Positions 11,401-23,725 of a stretch of 64,000 bases of DNA are shown here, in pieces. Position numbers and translations under genes: made by a program. Source of the stretch: Anisakis pegreffii (Eukaryota > Nematoda > Chromadorea > Rhabditida > Anisakidae); the NCBI GenBank assembly GCA_035041965.1, contig JAPYMA010000850.1, positions 1 to 64,000 of the forward strand, in the 5' to 3' direction. How positions within the stretch are numbered: the stretch's first letter is position 1; the number at the start of each line of letters is the position of its first letter. The notes beneath the pieces are model-generated. The model saw only the letters and a program-made list of their open reading frames with translations. It was not told the origin of the DNA and made no database searches.

Positions 11401-14400
11401 ATCGTCATATATTACTTGAAGATACCAAAGCAATCTCACAAAACTTGCCAATGAACATCTCATTTCTAGAATAGTGAACCTGATAACGGTAGGTGAAAAT
11501 CATTCAAGGGAATTTGAACATATTCGAGGGAATGCTTGTGATGATGGTGAGCCCTCATATAAGATTCTGCTTCACAAATAATTTGTCAATTTCATTGCAT
11601 TCATATGAAATTAATTAAGTGTTTGACATTCGTTCTCCGTTACATCGGTGATGTGAATTTAATTGAATTCAAGAAAATAAGCAGCTGCAAACGAGCAGCA
11701 GCAGCTTGTATTTCATTAAGCCACCGAAAATGGATGGATCTTGTTTCATTTGCTGTCGAAGTTTGTTGAAAGGAGGCACATTTAAAGTTATGAAAAAAAC
11801 ATTAAACTGCATAGTTCTTTCTTCGTACTTTCTTCAAGTAGTTCTTTAAAATGTTCCCTTCCATATGTCATGTTCAGTCATTTGTTTAACACAAAAAAAC
11901 AGATATTGAGCTAAAATTAAACGGAAATTAACTTATCTTGACAAAAATTTTCAGTGCAGATGTTTAAGCGATAGGCTAGCTGCTGCGTTCAAGTCTTCTA
12001 ACAACATTTGTTGCTAAATAGATCATAAATATAATACCCCTAGAGCATCATGTAATATTTCAGTTTCAATAAGCTCATTTAAATGTGAACATTTTATGGA
12101 CTAGTAGTTATGAGAACGACAAAAAGTGTAAGTTTAGATAGCTAACAGCTTCAGATTGCATTCAGATACATTCCATAGATTTTGGTTATAAAATGGTGTT
12201 CTTATGTCTTCAAGTTAGTTCGTCAAGAGACTAGTTTAATGGCTATGTTCTATAATGATGTCTGCCATCTAACTAACTGACGTTGACAGTGACGTTGGAA
12301 GTATAATAATTATGACGATATTGTCTTTAAATTCACTCATCAATAGTATCTCTACTAGTCAAGAAGTTTGAAGCGGAAAAATTCAAAAAAATTCACTCAT
12401 TCGAAAAATTAAGAGCAGTTTGACTGGAAAATTTGTCAGATACATCTTTGAAATGATCTCGAATGTGCATTCAGTTGGAGAGATGTGAGAGTGAGGTTGA
12501 ATGCACTGTTAAAATGTTCCTCATATTCAGAGGATGATGAAACTTATGATGAATGATAAAAGATTTTAAAAAAAACGAGATGATGTACATTTACATCGTA
12601 TTATCCGCTTATGTGCTATTATCCTCACATGAAAGCTTCATAAAGCTATTGGAATGGCGAAAAGAAACTACTTTTATGCAACTGAAATGCAGAATCTCAT
12701 AAAGTTGAGTATGTGAACCAATAACATGTGTATCTGTATGCATTTGGAATGAATCTATTATTAGATACATATGTGAACGTATGCATGAGATTACGAATAT
12801 GGGATTTGTGAGCATCAAAATGGGATAAGATCACCACATTGTTCCATATCTTCCTCACTTCCCAACTTCAATATATCCCAACCTCGTTGGCGGAATTTTT
12901 TCTGCGATGATTTCTGAGTCATTCAGCATGATATTGTGAACATTTCACACCCATTCACTCGCTGTTTTCCAATCATTTTTCTCTGATTTTCTCACAAACT
13001 TTTTTGCATTCAACAAATTCAACAATTTTTGCATTCAACAATTTAGCATTTGCCATTTCTTCACGTTTTCGTTTTTTGATCAACACCACTATCAATAATT
13101 CATTTTGTTCATCAACGGAATTGCTGCTGCAAGAGAAAAAAGCTAACATGGCTGGCTGTCATCTATCGAGCATAAAGCTAAGCTGAGTGGATTAATAGAT
13201 TACTGGAATGCATCTGCTCATTCACTCAACTAACCAGCTATTCATTTGCTAACCAGCTTTGCATCTGCTAATCGAAATTGCGAGTGAATGATAAAAATGA
13301 CACATAAAAACCGAGTTAAATTGCTACAAACTCTATTATAGGTTCATCCTATCGGAATGATACAAAAAAATTTCATTATGAACAAATTCCGTTCAAAAAA
13401 TTCAGTGGATATCGTGTATAGTTTTCAAATGGAGCCGAGTTTTCTCGTCTTGCTGATATTATGGAAGATTTTCTGGTAATTCGGTCAGTTTCAGTGTTCT
13501 AATTCCAACCTAAGCCTAGACTAGTAGTAATCTGATGCAAGTGAGAACAGACGATCGATTCGATTTGATTTGTGATCTATTCTGTTTTCTCTGATCACTA
13601 ATCACTCATATAACACGTCCTCGATAATCGCTTTCATTTGCTATCGTCAACAAGAAAAAAATGAGTTATAGTACATCAACGAATTTGTTTTTTTGAGCTG
13701 CTAGAATGCTGACAGCTATGGATGTAAGTGCTCGAGGCGTGTAACTTACAACTAGCTGATATTGAATAATGATTGAGGCAAGGAAAAATTTAATTAAAGT
13801 AGAACAAAACAACAAATGAACAGAACTGAACATAGTGTAATGCGATGAAATTACTTGGAAGTTAGATGCGTTTCTTGTTTGCGTGAAAGAGTTTGTGTAT
13901 GATTTGAAAAGGTTTTGTTGAGTTGCAAGTGAATTTGATGCGATTTCTCATTTGTTGGTCAAAATACTGCCTGAATGACTCAAACAATAATGCAATATAA
14001 CGAAATGCACTGTTTAAGTCAATTCAATATAACAACTCGTAATAAATTCTTGCAACTCAGCAAAGCAATGTGAAATGACAGAAAATGTAAATAATAATAT
14101 TTGTTCGATAAGAGGAATGAATGTGAGTGAAGAACAATTTGAAGTGGTGTAGTTCCAAGTGAACGCTTTCATTGAGAGTTCAAGTAAACTTCGACAAATG
14201 AAACCAAAAAAACAGATGGGATAATAGAGAAGTGTATATCGAGAGTTGTTAAAATAACCTTACCCACTGATGTAAATCGTGAGCAAACAAATGAAAAAGA
14301 TCTTTTAAACTGTAAACAAACTGAAAATTGAAAGAATTCACTGAATTAATTTTGATACTTTCAACAACAGTGAATTGCAAAGTTTGAGTGATTACAATGG

Positions 14401-17400
14401 AATTTGAATGAAATATTCACGTATTTTGAAGTTATGACTTTAATTTGCTTGAAATGTTATTGTTGAAGGGAAAACAATTTAGAATCGAGTTGTGACTGGT
14501 GGTGATCAATTAATGGAAATTTCAATTTGTTGATTTAAATGTTCTCTTCAGATTTAGACGAATCGCTTCTGAATGAACTCAATTAATCAGGCGGAATGTG
14601 ATGGTTACTAACAACAGGAAATCCATTTATTCATGAACTCAACATAGGCATTTAACTAGTGAAGTGAATCGAAAGTACAATTTGAAATTGAATTCAAGTG
14701 AAGTCATAAGAATGTGAAAAACTGTTACTTGTGATTTTTACTTACAATAAGAGCAAGAGGAGTGATCAAATTCAATCAAAATGTAAATTGAGACGTCCAG
14801 ACAAAAATAAATTACGAGTGAAAATTTTCCAAAAACACTCAATGAAATGATTGTCAGTGAAGCGATCTCGTTTTTTCCAGATCACTTTGAAATCATCGAG
14901 TGGATCAAAAAGCAGAAAAATTTCTTGAATGTTATTCATTCAAGTGGAAATCTTATTATGAGGTTGTTTTTCTTCTTTTCCGGGCGTAAAAATTTCTGTT
15001 CCCCTTTCAGCTGGTTACGATTGAAATGACATCAACTTCATGTCATCAGTCATTAGCGTTGGCTTCAATGATCAGGCGGAAAATCTCAGCTAAATGAGTG
15101 AGTAATGCAGAAGATAAATCAAATCTCAAAATAATCTCATTGTCAGAATCAACACTGAAATTCTCTGATTTATTTATTGCCATACTGCAAACAAATATCG
15201 AAAGTATCTCGAGGCACATTCATTGATTTTTTTCGATTAAATGTCACCGAGGCTACACAGACTCAATTAATCATTTTGATATATGCGCGCATGGTTGTGT
15301 GGCTATCGAAAAATGTGATTTCGATATTAAAACGCGAAATTAATTTACTTCAGAGAATGTCACCCGTATAATGTATTCATGCATTCATTAACATATGCTC
15401 ACAGACAGATTCAACGTTCCCCAAAAAATTTCTCATTACGAAGCGTATGCATCTTGCTGCTAAATGCATGAAGATTCATATCATTTCATGTGATTCTCAG
15501 CCGTAATAACTTCCCTGATGTTGTGAATTGGATTCTTTTTTTTTGCATTTCATGAACTACTTCTTGCTTATGTATATACGAACACTATGATATGTATCAT
15601 CGATAGAGCATTTTAGATAGTATACAGATTTATATACAGAACACAGAAATTGCATGAGCCTTTCATGACATGACCGATCTTCTTTATGATCTACTGTTTG
15701 CAGCTTTTAGTAGGTTAGTTGAAGGATTTGGGTGTATGAGAATGCGGAATAATAACGGATGTAAGTATTTTGTATATCCATTATACAAGGATTGACATAA
15801 TCCCTTATAGCCTGTGGTGTGTCTACGATGAATGGACAGATAATGCTGCGTGCCTGCATGATGTGAGTGAAGAATTTTTACATGGCCTCGAAAATGATCA
15901 AGAATGTTCTTTTTTTTTGACAGTCTATTATAGGTGTGGAACATTGAATGAGGTGACTTTCTAAAATATCGATATATGTATGAATAGACATCCTAATGGA
16001 TATAATGCAATTTCATGCGAGACAGAAAAATTTCATCGAATAATTTTTCCAACTGAAAAATGAATTCATCGTCGTCGGTCAATCAATCAACTGGCTCGAA
16101 TGTTCATTGTGGGTACAAATGAAATTCGACGAATTATTTGCAAGCTAAATGAGATCAGTTCAGTTCACACAAACAGCTGCTGTGTCAGTTTAATTGCGCA
16201 AACCGCAATTAATTAATCGTGGTGGTGGTGAAGACTTTTGTGAGAAATGAAAATTATTTTCGGAACTTTTTCAAGCTTCGCGAATTTCTCGTCTGTCTTT
16301 CGTTCAGCAATTATGCACGATGCTCGGTGTTTGTTTCGTTTTCCGTTTGGTATTGCCGAGAGTTGAGCAATTTCATGTGCATTAGACTTGCACAGTACGG
16401 TTTTTCACTTGATTACGGATGCAGTCTGTTGGTATTGAGGTCGAAAATGTTCAGACACATAAATTTTGCAAATAAATTCATACTTAATCGAGTCAAAGTC
16501 GAACATTGAGAGAAGTTACTTTCAACTTTTTGTTCTTCTCGCAGATGTCTAGTATCTTATTAATTCATTCGAATGTTCAAATAATCACTTGATAGAGAGG
16601 CGTTTAAGATGCACAAATGATGTGAATAAATCATGAGTAATTAATGAAATAACCATCATTATCACATTATCGTTATCTTGCCACCGATGATTTTTGATCT
16701 TGTTTTATGACACAACTATTACTGATAGTCTGGCTGGCTGGCTGGCTTTGAGCCGAGAGTGTGGTTCCCTTTTACTCTTAATTTTTAAACGCAATAACAA
16801 TAAATGCCCTCAATGGATTGTATTGTACTAAAATAAGAGAAGAGATTGTTCAGAAGCCAAAAAACTAACCTAAACTCCTCTGAGCAATTTTTATCGAGAG
16901 CAAATAAGCAGTGCAAATCTCTCTCATTTCATAGTAATAACAGTAGTCATCATTGAGTGCAATTTGATGATGATGATGACGTTTAATTTCATCATTAAAC
17001 ATTCAACATTTAATTTGATCGTTCCACTGGTCGATGTTTGATTCATTACACAATTTCATTTGAAAAGAAAATTAAGCATGCATATCTCAATCATATGGCT
17101 GCTACCTAAGCAAAGCAAAGTGATGGTATGTTTTTGTGTTTTGGGCGATTTTCCTCACATAAAAACATTCTTCTAGTGATATGATTTTATGCTTATCATT
17201 AGTTAGCATTTATTTGACTGGCAATATAAAGATGCAAGTCAATGGAGTTTCGTCGTTTTCTCCGTTGAAATGTTAACGGTTTTTTTGGCTTTGATTTTTT
17301 TCAAACCTTCCGGATGCTCGGACAATAATATGATAGCAGCGACACAATTGTAAGGTTATTGAAAGGTGCTGCTTGTGAACGAATGTCATTAGATATGATC

Positions 17401-17966
17401 ATGATGATAGATGTATGCGTACAAGAAGTCCAGGAGTTATCTGGATGATGAAGCTAAGGGTAACCCATTGGGATGGCCCATCATTATGGCCATCAAACAC
17501 GTTCGGATATTCGGACAATAACATTTCAACGATATATCAGAGCAATTGAATTGATAGAGTTTATATGAAGTACCAGCAGAATATAATCAACGTTCAGTTT
17601 GTGGTAAACGAGAATTATAGTGTATCGTAACGAATTTGGTAAATGAAGGTGCTCTTTTTCACTTGTTACAGGTTGAATAAATAAGGATGGACTTAAGAGG
17701 GTGGTTTGGGCATAAGAAGGACGTCAACAAACGGAATGGACAAAACACTCCACAGTTGATTCTTAGTAGAGAGAGTGATAAGCGAATGCCCAAATAGAAA
17801 TTGTTTCACTAAATTTATTTTAAGAAATTGTTTGAAGATTTGAAAAGAGTTGCGATTTGAGAGATTTCTTGAGGAATGTTTGTGAAAAGTTACCGAAATT
17901 GACCAATCTGATATGGCATTTGATCATTTGATTGATATAATGCACTGATCTTGGACACTTACTTAC
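8411..17966. other. Long interval without recognisable exons
   Basis: No stretch here gives a domain I recognise. Short frames are scattered (for example plus 9886-10119 and 16219-16509, minus 15684-15944) without convincing splice borders. The interval is either intergenic or a large intron of the small membrane protein whose candidate exons flank it. Its plus strand is purine-rich rather than A/C-rich, unlike introns of the other minus-strand genes here, which weakens the single-intron idea. Local features are a perfect 22-bp palindrome at 8978-8999 and a GGCT run near 16731. Confidence 0.5.
8978..8999. repeat. Perfect 22-bp palindrome
   Basis: The sequence built around three overlapping GCATGC motifs reads identically on both strands across 22 bases. 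It is probably a simple-sequence by-product; no gene is adjacent. Confidence 0.8.
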
Positions 17967-18083
17967 CTTTGGGCTGGCGCATATAATCACAACGATCATC
18001 CAACCAAACAGAACGCACAGGCCGAAGATGAAAATTTTTCGCGTGTCTTTTTCGTCATCCATATTGGCGCGATGAATCTTCAA
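17967..18083 (-). CDS. First exon of a putative single-pass membrane protein
   Basis: A minus-strand frame with ATG at 18083 or 18062 ends at 17967 directly before the strong donor GTAAGT. From the second ATG it encodes 32 residues: a charged start (MDDEKDTRK) then one clear hydrophobic helix, IFIFGLCVLFGWMIVVIICA, ending SPK. A possible splice acceptor (aagtttag) lies just upstream on the minus strand. The exon ends in phase 0, compatible with the exon at 8410-8204. If joined, the product would be about 128 residues: a short charged N-terminus, one membrane helix, a Cys cluster and a polar tail. No family recognised. Confidence 0.45.
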
Positions 18084-18357
18084 CGTCGAATACTAAACTT
18101 AACAGTAATAATAGCAGTGATAATCAGTGCTAGACAGAAATAATATCAGTGGTGATGATAGCTGTAATGATAACCAGCAAGATATCAGTGATGAATGTGA
18201 TACAGTTTCCACGTATAATCAATCACTTACGCGTGCAATACACTCCCGGTTCTGAATTTTCAAATCACTGTTTCATAGAAATGACTGACTGACTGAAAAT
18301 TACAGAAAGCAGCAGCCCTCAGAGAGTACCTTAGCTGTATCCCCTTAGCAGTGTCCC

Positions 18358-18594
18358 TTAAATTTCTGAGATAGCGAATGCGATGAGTGTAGCCGCAAAA
18401 TTGAAGCTTGAAATATGAATCACTTGAAATTCATGATCTCTGAATAGCAACGGATCGTGGTTGAAGCTGTTGACCAAATGAGTTGGCGGGCTGAAAAAAA
18501 AACAAACTTTTAGAGTGATGAGAGCGTTGAATTCGATGAATTTCCACAATTGTGACGGAGTGAAAGTCCGCAATAGTGTGCGAGGAGAACTCAT
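18358..18594 (-). CDS. Unassigned 78-codon open frame
   Basis: A minus-strand frame starts MSSPRTLLRTFTPSQLWKF and runs without a stop to 18358. Halfway it crosses a T-rich tract ending in tttcag, so the two halves could be separate exons or the second half an exon after an acceptor. The C-terminal end is mildly hydrophobic. I do not recognise it, and it may be chance. Confidence 0.2.
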   Translation of the reverse strand: MSSPRTLLRTFTPSQLWKFIEFNALITLKVCFFFSPPTHLVNSFNHDPLLFRDHEFQVIHISSFNFAATLIAFAISEI

Positions 18595-18599
18595 TGAAT

Positions 18600-21500
18600 T
18601 GAGTGCCGACCTAACGAGGACTATTAAAGAACTTTTTGACGATTGAGTGCTTGCTTGGAATGTTCACTACAAAACAATTGAATCGAATGTTTTGCTATCG
18701 TTGTTCTATTTGCATGATCATTACTCAAGAACAGTTGACGTTTAGAGGAAGAAAAGGAAAACAAGAGAAAGCTGTTGGAAAGAGAGTAAGGACGGAAGTA
18801 TTGAAACTGTGACTTCCGTTTAAAAGTGAACACACGCTCATTGTCAGCTTGCCCATATGATTTTAAGGAATGTATGGTAATTTATGAGAATAAATTTGAT
18901 GGGACTAGATCATGACTATATCATCAAGGGTTTTATCGCACTTTTGTTGCACTTCATCAAAAAAGGCTCCATTCAGAGTTTGAAGAAGTTTTTCAGACCT
19001 TACATTTAGAGTTCAGAAAAAAGTTGAAAATGTCCTTTCAACTTAAGCTTTATGAAAGATTTATGGGAATGAGAATGAATACAAATAAATGCGAATGATC
19101 GATGCATGAACCCGACCCGACACACTAACACTAAGTTCAACTGATTTGCTCATCTTGAAAATGAGTAAACACAAAACAAAACGTGTCGAAGAGCACTGCA
19201 ATAGTACAACAACAACTGACTGAATCGAGTTGTTCAGCTTACGTTCAGTTTGGAATACTGAAGATTGGAGACGAGAAATGTGTTTGCGTGTGTGTATTGC
19301 TGCAAGGAAACAATGAAGTTAGTTGTGAAACACGTTCAGCTTTGAACACGCTCTAGACGAGTGCATTGGGAAAAAATATGAGGAAACATTTCTAGGAAGG
19401 AGGGTGGATATACGGCAATATCATCGTCGTATTGTATCGCATGAGTGAATGAGATGAATGCAATGCGAGATAAGCGGAACGGCTTGAAATTCGCAATCAT
19501 TATGGGATGAAAAAAACTTATGAACTGATCTGATGTGAGCAAGTTAAGAGCTATGAGAAATGCAGTAAAGAGATGATGACTAATTCTGAGTAATAATGAG
19601 TAAAGGGAAAACTGAAAACTGGATGCGAATGAGAAAAAAACTGCTGCAGGAGATTAAACGATGGAACGATGAGATCAACTCTAAAGAAGAGTTGGTTATG
19701 GGCGATAAGATGAGCTTATAGTGAGCCTACTAGATAAAGGAATATTCCAAGTAAATTGACAGAAATGAGCAAAAAAGTAGAATAAAATAAAATAACACGA
19801 GAGTTGAACAAATTCGATAAAAAGTCAACTGAAGTGACTAAAATAGCTCACAGAGATGAAATGCAGCTTATATAGCAAAAGGTGGGATAAATTCATAACA
19901 AACGAACGCACAACGGATATTGCACCAGTCGATACGTATACTTGGAACGAGTGACTTGCTTGTAAGCAAACTACTAAAAATGATGCGAAAGAAGAAGGTA
20001 AAAATGAAATCAGATAGTGATGCATAGAAAGTAAAATGTGAGGAGGAAATATTGTGAAGGAAGTGCTTCACTAGAGATTCTCTTAATCCCTAGTTTAGAG
20101 TAGAGATAACAAAATGAGTATATGGTTTGATAGAGCAAGATCTCTTCAGCAACGTTGACGAAAACGAGTCGAGTCGAGTCGAGAGTGGAGAGGGAGCCAC
20201 TGGCATTGTGGCGAGACTTACTCCCGAAAATTTATTGTTCAATTATAAGCTGCACAACACAGTCACACACACACACATACACTACTCTTCTGGCTCATCA
20301 TTTTCTGCATATGAAATTCGTCTCGTCGAGTGCAAAATGAGTATTTCTCATCATTTGCACTAGCAAAAACATAGCGAATCATATCCTCTGCAGGCGAACG
20401 AACAGCGGCCGATAATTGAGTTCTCGAGTCATTTAGATTCATGAACAACTGACTGACGAGTGAAAAACAAGAAAACATAATGAGAAACGAGCAAGCAACT
20501 CATCGTGAAATAGTCTCAATAAATTTTGAAGTGTATGCGATGATGATGAGAATGTGAAATCGTTATCTTTAGTTTTGTTCTGTTTTGCTGTAAATTGACC
20601 AAGACGTTCAGATGAGATGAAAGAGCACAAATAAGAAACAGTGATAATAACGTGCCTCTGACTAGTTAGCTGGAGCTGCTGCTGCTGCTTTCAAGCTCGA
20701 ATTCGACTGTTCATCAGGTGCGGTACATTGGATTACGATTTTAGAAACGTGGGGATTCTCGACGTCAGGAGCTCTTGACTGCAGAAAATCTCGAAATTGA
20801 ATGAGAGGATAATAGATGCAAACGGGTCAGGTATATGGAAGAAGATATAGTTTCAAGCTGGAAGCAATTGATGTGAATGAATCTACGTCTAGTTCAATAG
20901 ATGCTTCATTTATTCAACTATACCTAGGTGATAATAATAGTAACATAATGATAATAACTATGATAAAATTAATAATCTTTGATAAAGTTATGACTATGCT
21001 TACGTATAGGTACGGATAATGCATGTAAGTACGGATAAAGTCATTATATTCCCATATTTGCTCATACAGATAGATATTCGTGGATGAATATGTGATAGAA
21101 CGGTGAATGAATGAATGAAAACGTGAGAGGAGAAGCATTTCCGCAGCTTGTCTTATTTGTGGCTGGTTAGCTTTGGCTAAATAATTCACTGATGTTGTCC
21201 GCTTAAAGCCGATTGGTGACGCCTTTGGGCGAGTAACAGAATAATGCTTCATATGTTATATAATTGCTAGTCAACACGACCAAGCCAAGCTAATCAACTC
21301 TCCATGCCATAAATCATGCATGCATTCCGCATCCAACATAAAACCAAAACGAATAATTAGAATAATATGACTGAGTTTTAATTAAAGCAAAGGTACGTTC
21401 GTTCGTGTACACAGCTAAGTTCCATTTATTTAAGAGTATACATAAACTAATATACCTATTTACCTATACTATGAAAACTACATACTTTGTGAATGAATAG

Positions 21501-23725
21501 CAAGATCATCTTGCATACAAACACTCAGTAAAATTATGTGTTACCGTTTTTTTAAATCCACAACTCTTATAATTAGGTTATCACGTGCATAAAGATATTA
21601 ATGAATTATTGTATGAGTTAATGAATTAATATAATAATGACTTATGGGAGGTGAACATGGATATTGCCTCTGAAAAAGGTATGTAGACGTGGGTAATTAT
21701 TAATCATGCAATTTAATATGCATTGTTGGAGACATAATATATGATATTCTTGTTGTAATATCATATATCTTGTTCGTGGATGGATATCAATCATAGCTAT
21801 CGCACATTCGAATAAATCCATATTCTTTTGAGATTATGGCGCAGATCTGTTGATTAATTCAATTTTGATGAGGGTCTCAACCATAATATAGGCAAGCTGA
21901 GCTGAAGACTGGCTCAATAACTGAAGAACAGTGGCCGTCAAATGATGTTTATATGAACGCTGAGCTGAACACAGGCACAAACAAGTCAAGTCCGCATAAA
22001 CATCAATATTAAGCATTATGATGTCTATAAATAGATCCCCTCTCTCTTCTAATCATTACTAAATCCTCAGTTGATCGATACAATCCACTCCTTCTATTCA
22101 GCGGATATCTTTAATCGTCTCCTTCTCTCTAATCCCTTCTTGGTGTTAAACACTGCAATTGCGAAAGATCCATATGCACAACTTCCTCAAACTATGATCA
22201 TTTGCAACTGTACGTATATGTTTACTAGAACTTGACCGAGGTTATGCTTTAGATAAAGTAGCGGAATTCATTGGAATATTGCAAGACATTCAAGGGCCTG
22301 AAATATTTTTACTTCGAATTCGTGAAGTGACCTTCCTTCGTCACTAGCTCCAGCGTTTTCCAATGTTCAGTGGGTATGTTTTTTGTTCTGTTCATTATTA
22401 GTATTACACTGTCAATGCTAGTTTTATTACTATTATTTTCAATCCTATAATTGTTTCATTTAGTGTGGTGATACTATCAGTCAGAAACTTTGTCAGAAAG
22501 TTGTCAAATTCAGAAAATTCTTTAAAAATTTCACAATTTTTCTCACTGTCTGATGTGTTTTTATCATTAGATATTATTGTCAAACAATTTTGATCATGTG
22601 TTGCGTTCAGTTCGGTTGCAGTGCCTGGATGAGTTTAACTGAATGTACTTACTCGCATTTGTTGAGGGCTTGTCCTTTGATTGAATCCTAGCATTTGTTT
22701 ACAAGGTGGTGGTGGTTTCGTTCAGGTTGTTGACCACTTGAACAGTTGCCATTCGATAAATGCACTTCAAAATGAGCCCTTAAAAAAACTAGTCGTAGAC
22801 ATTGCACTATTGGTAACAATTTAAGCAATCAAGTGAAAAATAAGTAAAACATAAGTAACATGATTTCTGAACAGCTCTCGTTTGCTTGTAATTATTGATG
22901 TGCTGACTATGGAATTAGAAAATGAAAACACGATTTTGCACTAGAGTACAATTTTACTTTTTACTGTTAGAAATGAAGACGAATCATTCAGTTTATTGAA
23001 TTCGTCATTACCTCTATCAATACTTTATACTATATTAATAGTTAAAGTGAAATTTATTAATGGCTAAGGAATGCATAGAAGAATGAGGAGGATTGAGTGG
23101 AAATCTCTCGATAGCTTTTTGTTTTCCTATCTAATCAAGTAATGAAATAATGTAGAGAGATCCGCTGATCTCCACACTTCATAACTAAGAACGACGTTCC
23201 ATCAAATCAATGAATCTTGAAACCTTTGAAATGCTCAATAACAAATAGAAACATCCAAATTCTAGAAGAAACAGCAGCTGACACGAATCAACATAGTAAC
23301 TATGCCATATGGCCGCCGGTCATGAACACTTTCAGAAATTGAAATGAAAATGCCATAGGAGGCAAAGTACTTCTCTCGTGTTGAGAATTTGATCTACCGA
23401 GCGATTTTTGACTTCATATGTAGCTATTTTATCGCTCAATAGATCACATACCCATTTATGTAGCTCTGAATTATGCCTCTAGTAAAGGAACTGTTCGAGT
23501 TCAATACCATCATGCTCTCGGTGAATTGATAATCCAGATGCACCAACAGCTTACTCTTTGGTGAAATAATAATGGACAAGCACCAAAATTTCGAGATTAT
23601 TAAGAAATTATTAAGCGATACAGCTTCTTGTCCAAATTTTACCCGATGCATTGACACATTTCCACAATAAACTCAATTTCTAGACATTTGATTTCACCAT
23701 CTGTCATGAACATCAAGTACTGCAG
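18600..23725. other. Gene-poor interval upstream of the fucokinase gene
   Basis: About 5 kb with only short unconvincing frames. Small landmarks are a CA run near 20264-20278, a GCT run near 20678, and a minus-strand C-terminal-looking fragment near 22310-22375 (ending GHFTNSK then stop) with no clear acceptor. Promoter elements for the downstream gene cannot be singled out. Confidence 0.5.

Noticed and set aside
15684..15944. 86-codon minus-strand frame and internal possible exon near 15800-15850
   Set aside because: Splice borders possible but weak; no domain and no phase partner.
18480..18530. An 18-base intron (gtttg...tttcag) inside the minus-strand frame at 18358-18594
   Set aside because: Too short for a nematode intron and it keeps frame; more simply a T-rich tract or one acceptor.
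20264..20278. CA repeat as a regulatory site
   Set aside because: Very short dinucleotide run with no adjacent gene.
22310..22375. C-terminal exon of an unknown minus-strand gene
   Set aside because: About 20 plausible codons with a stop, but no acceptor and no partner exon.
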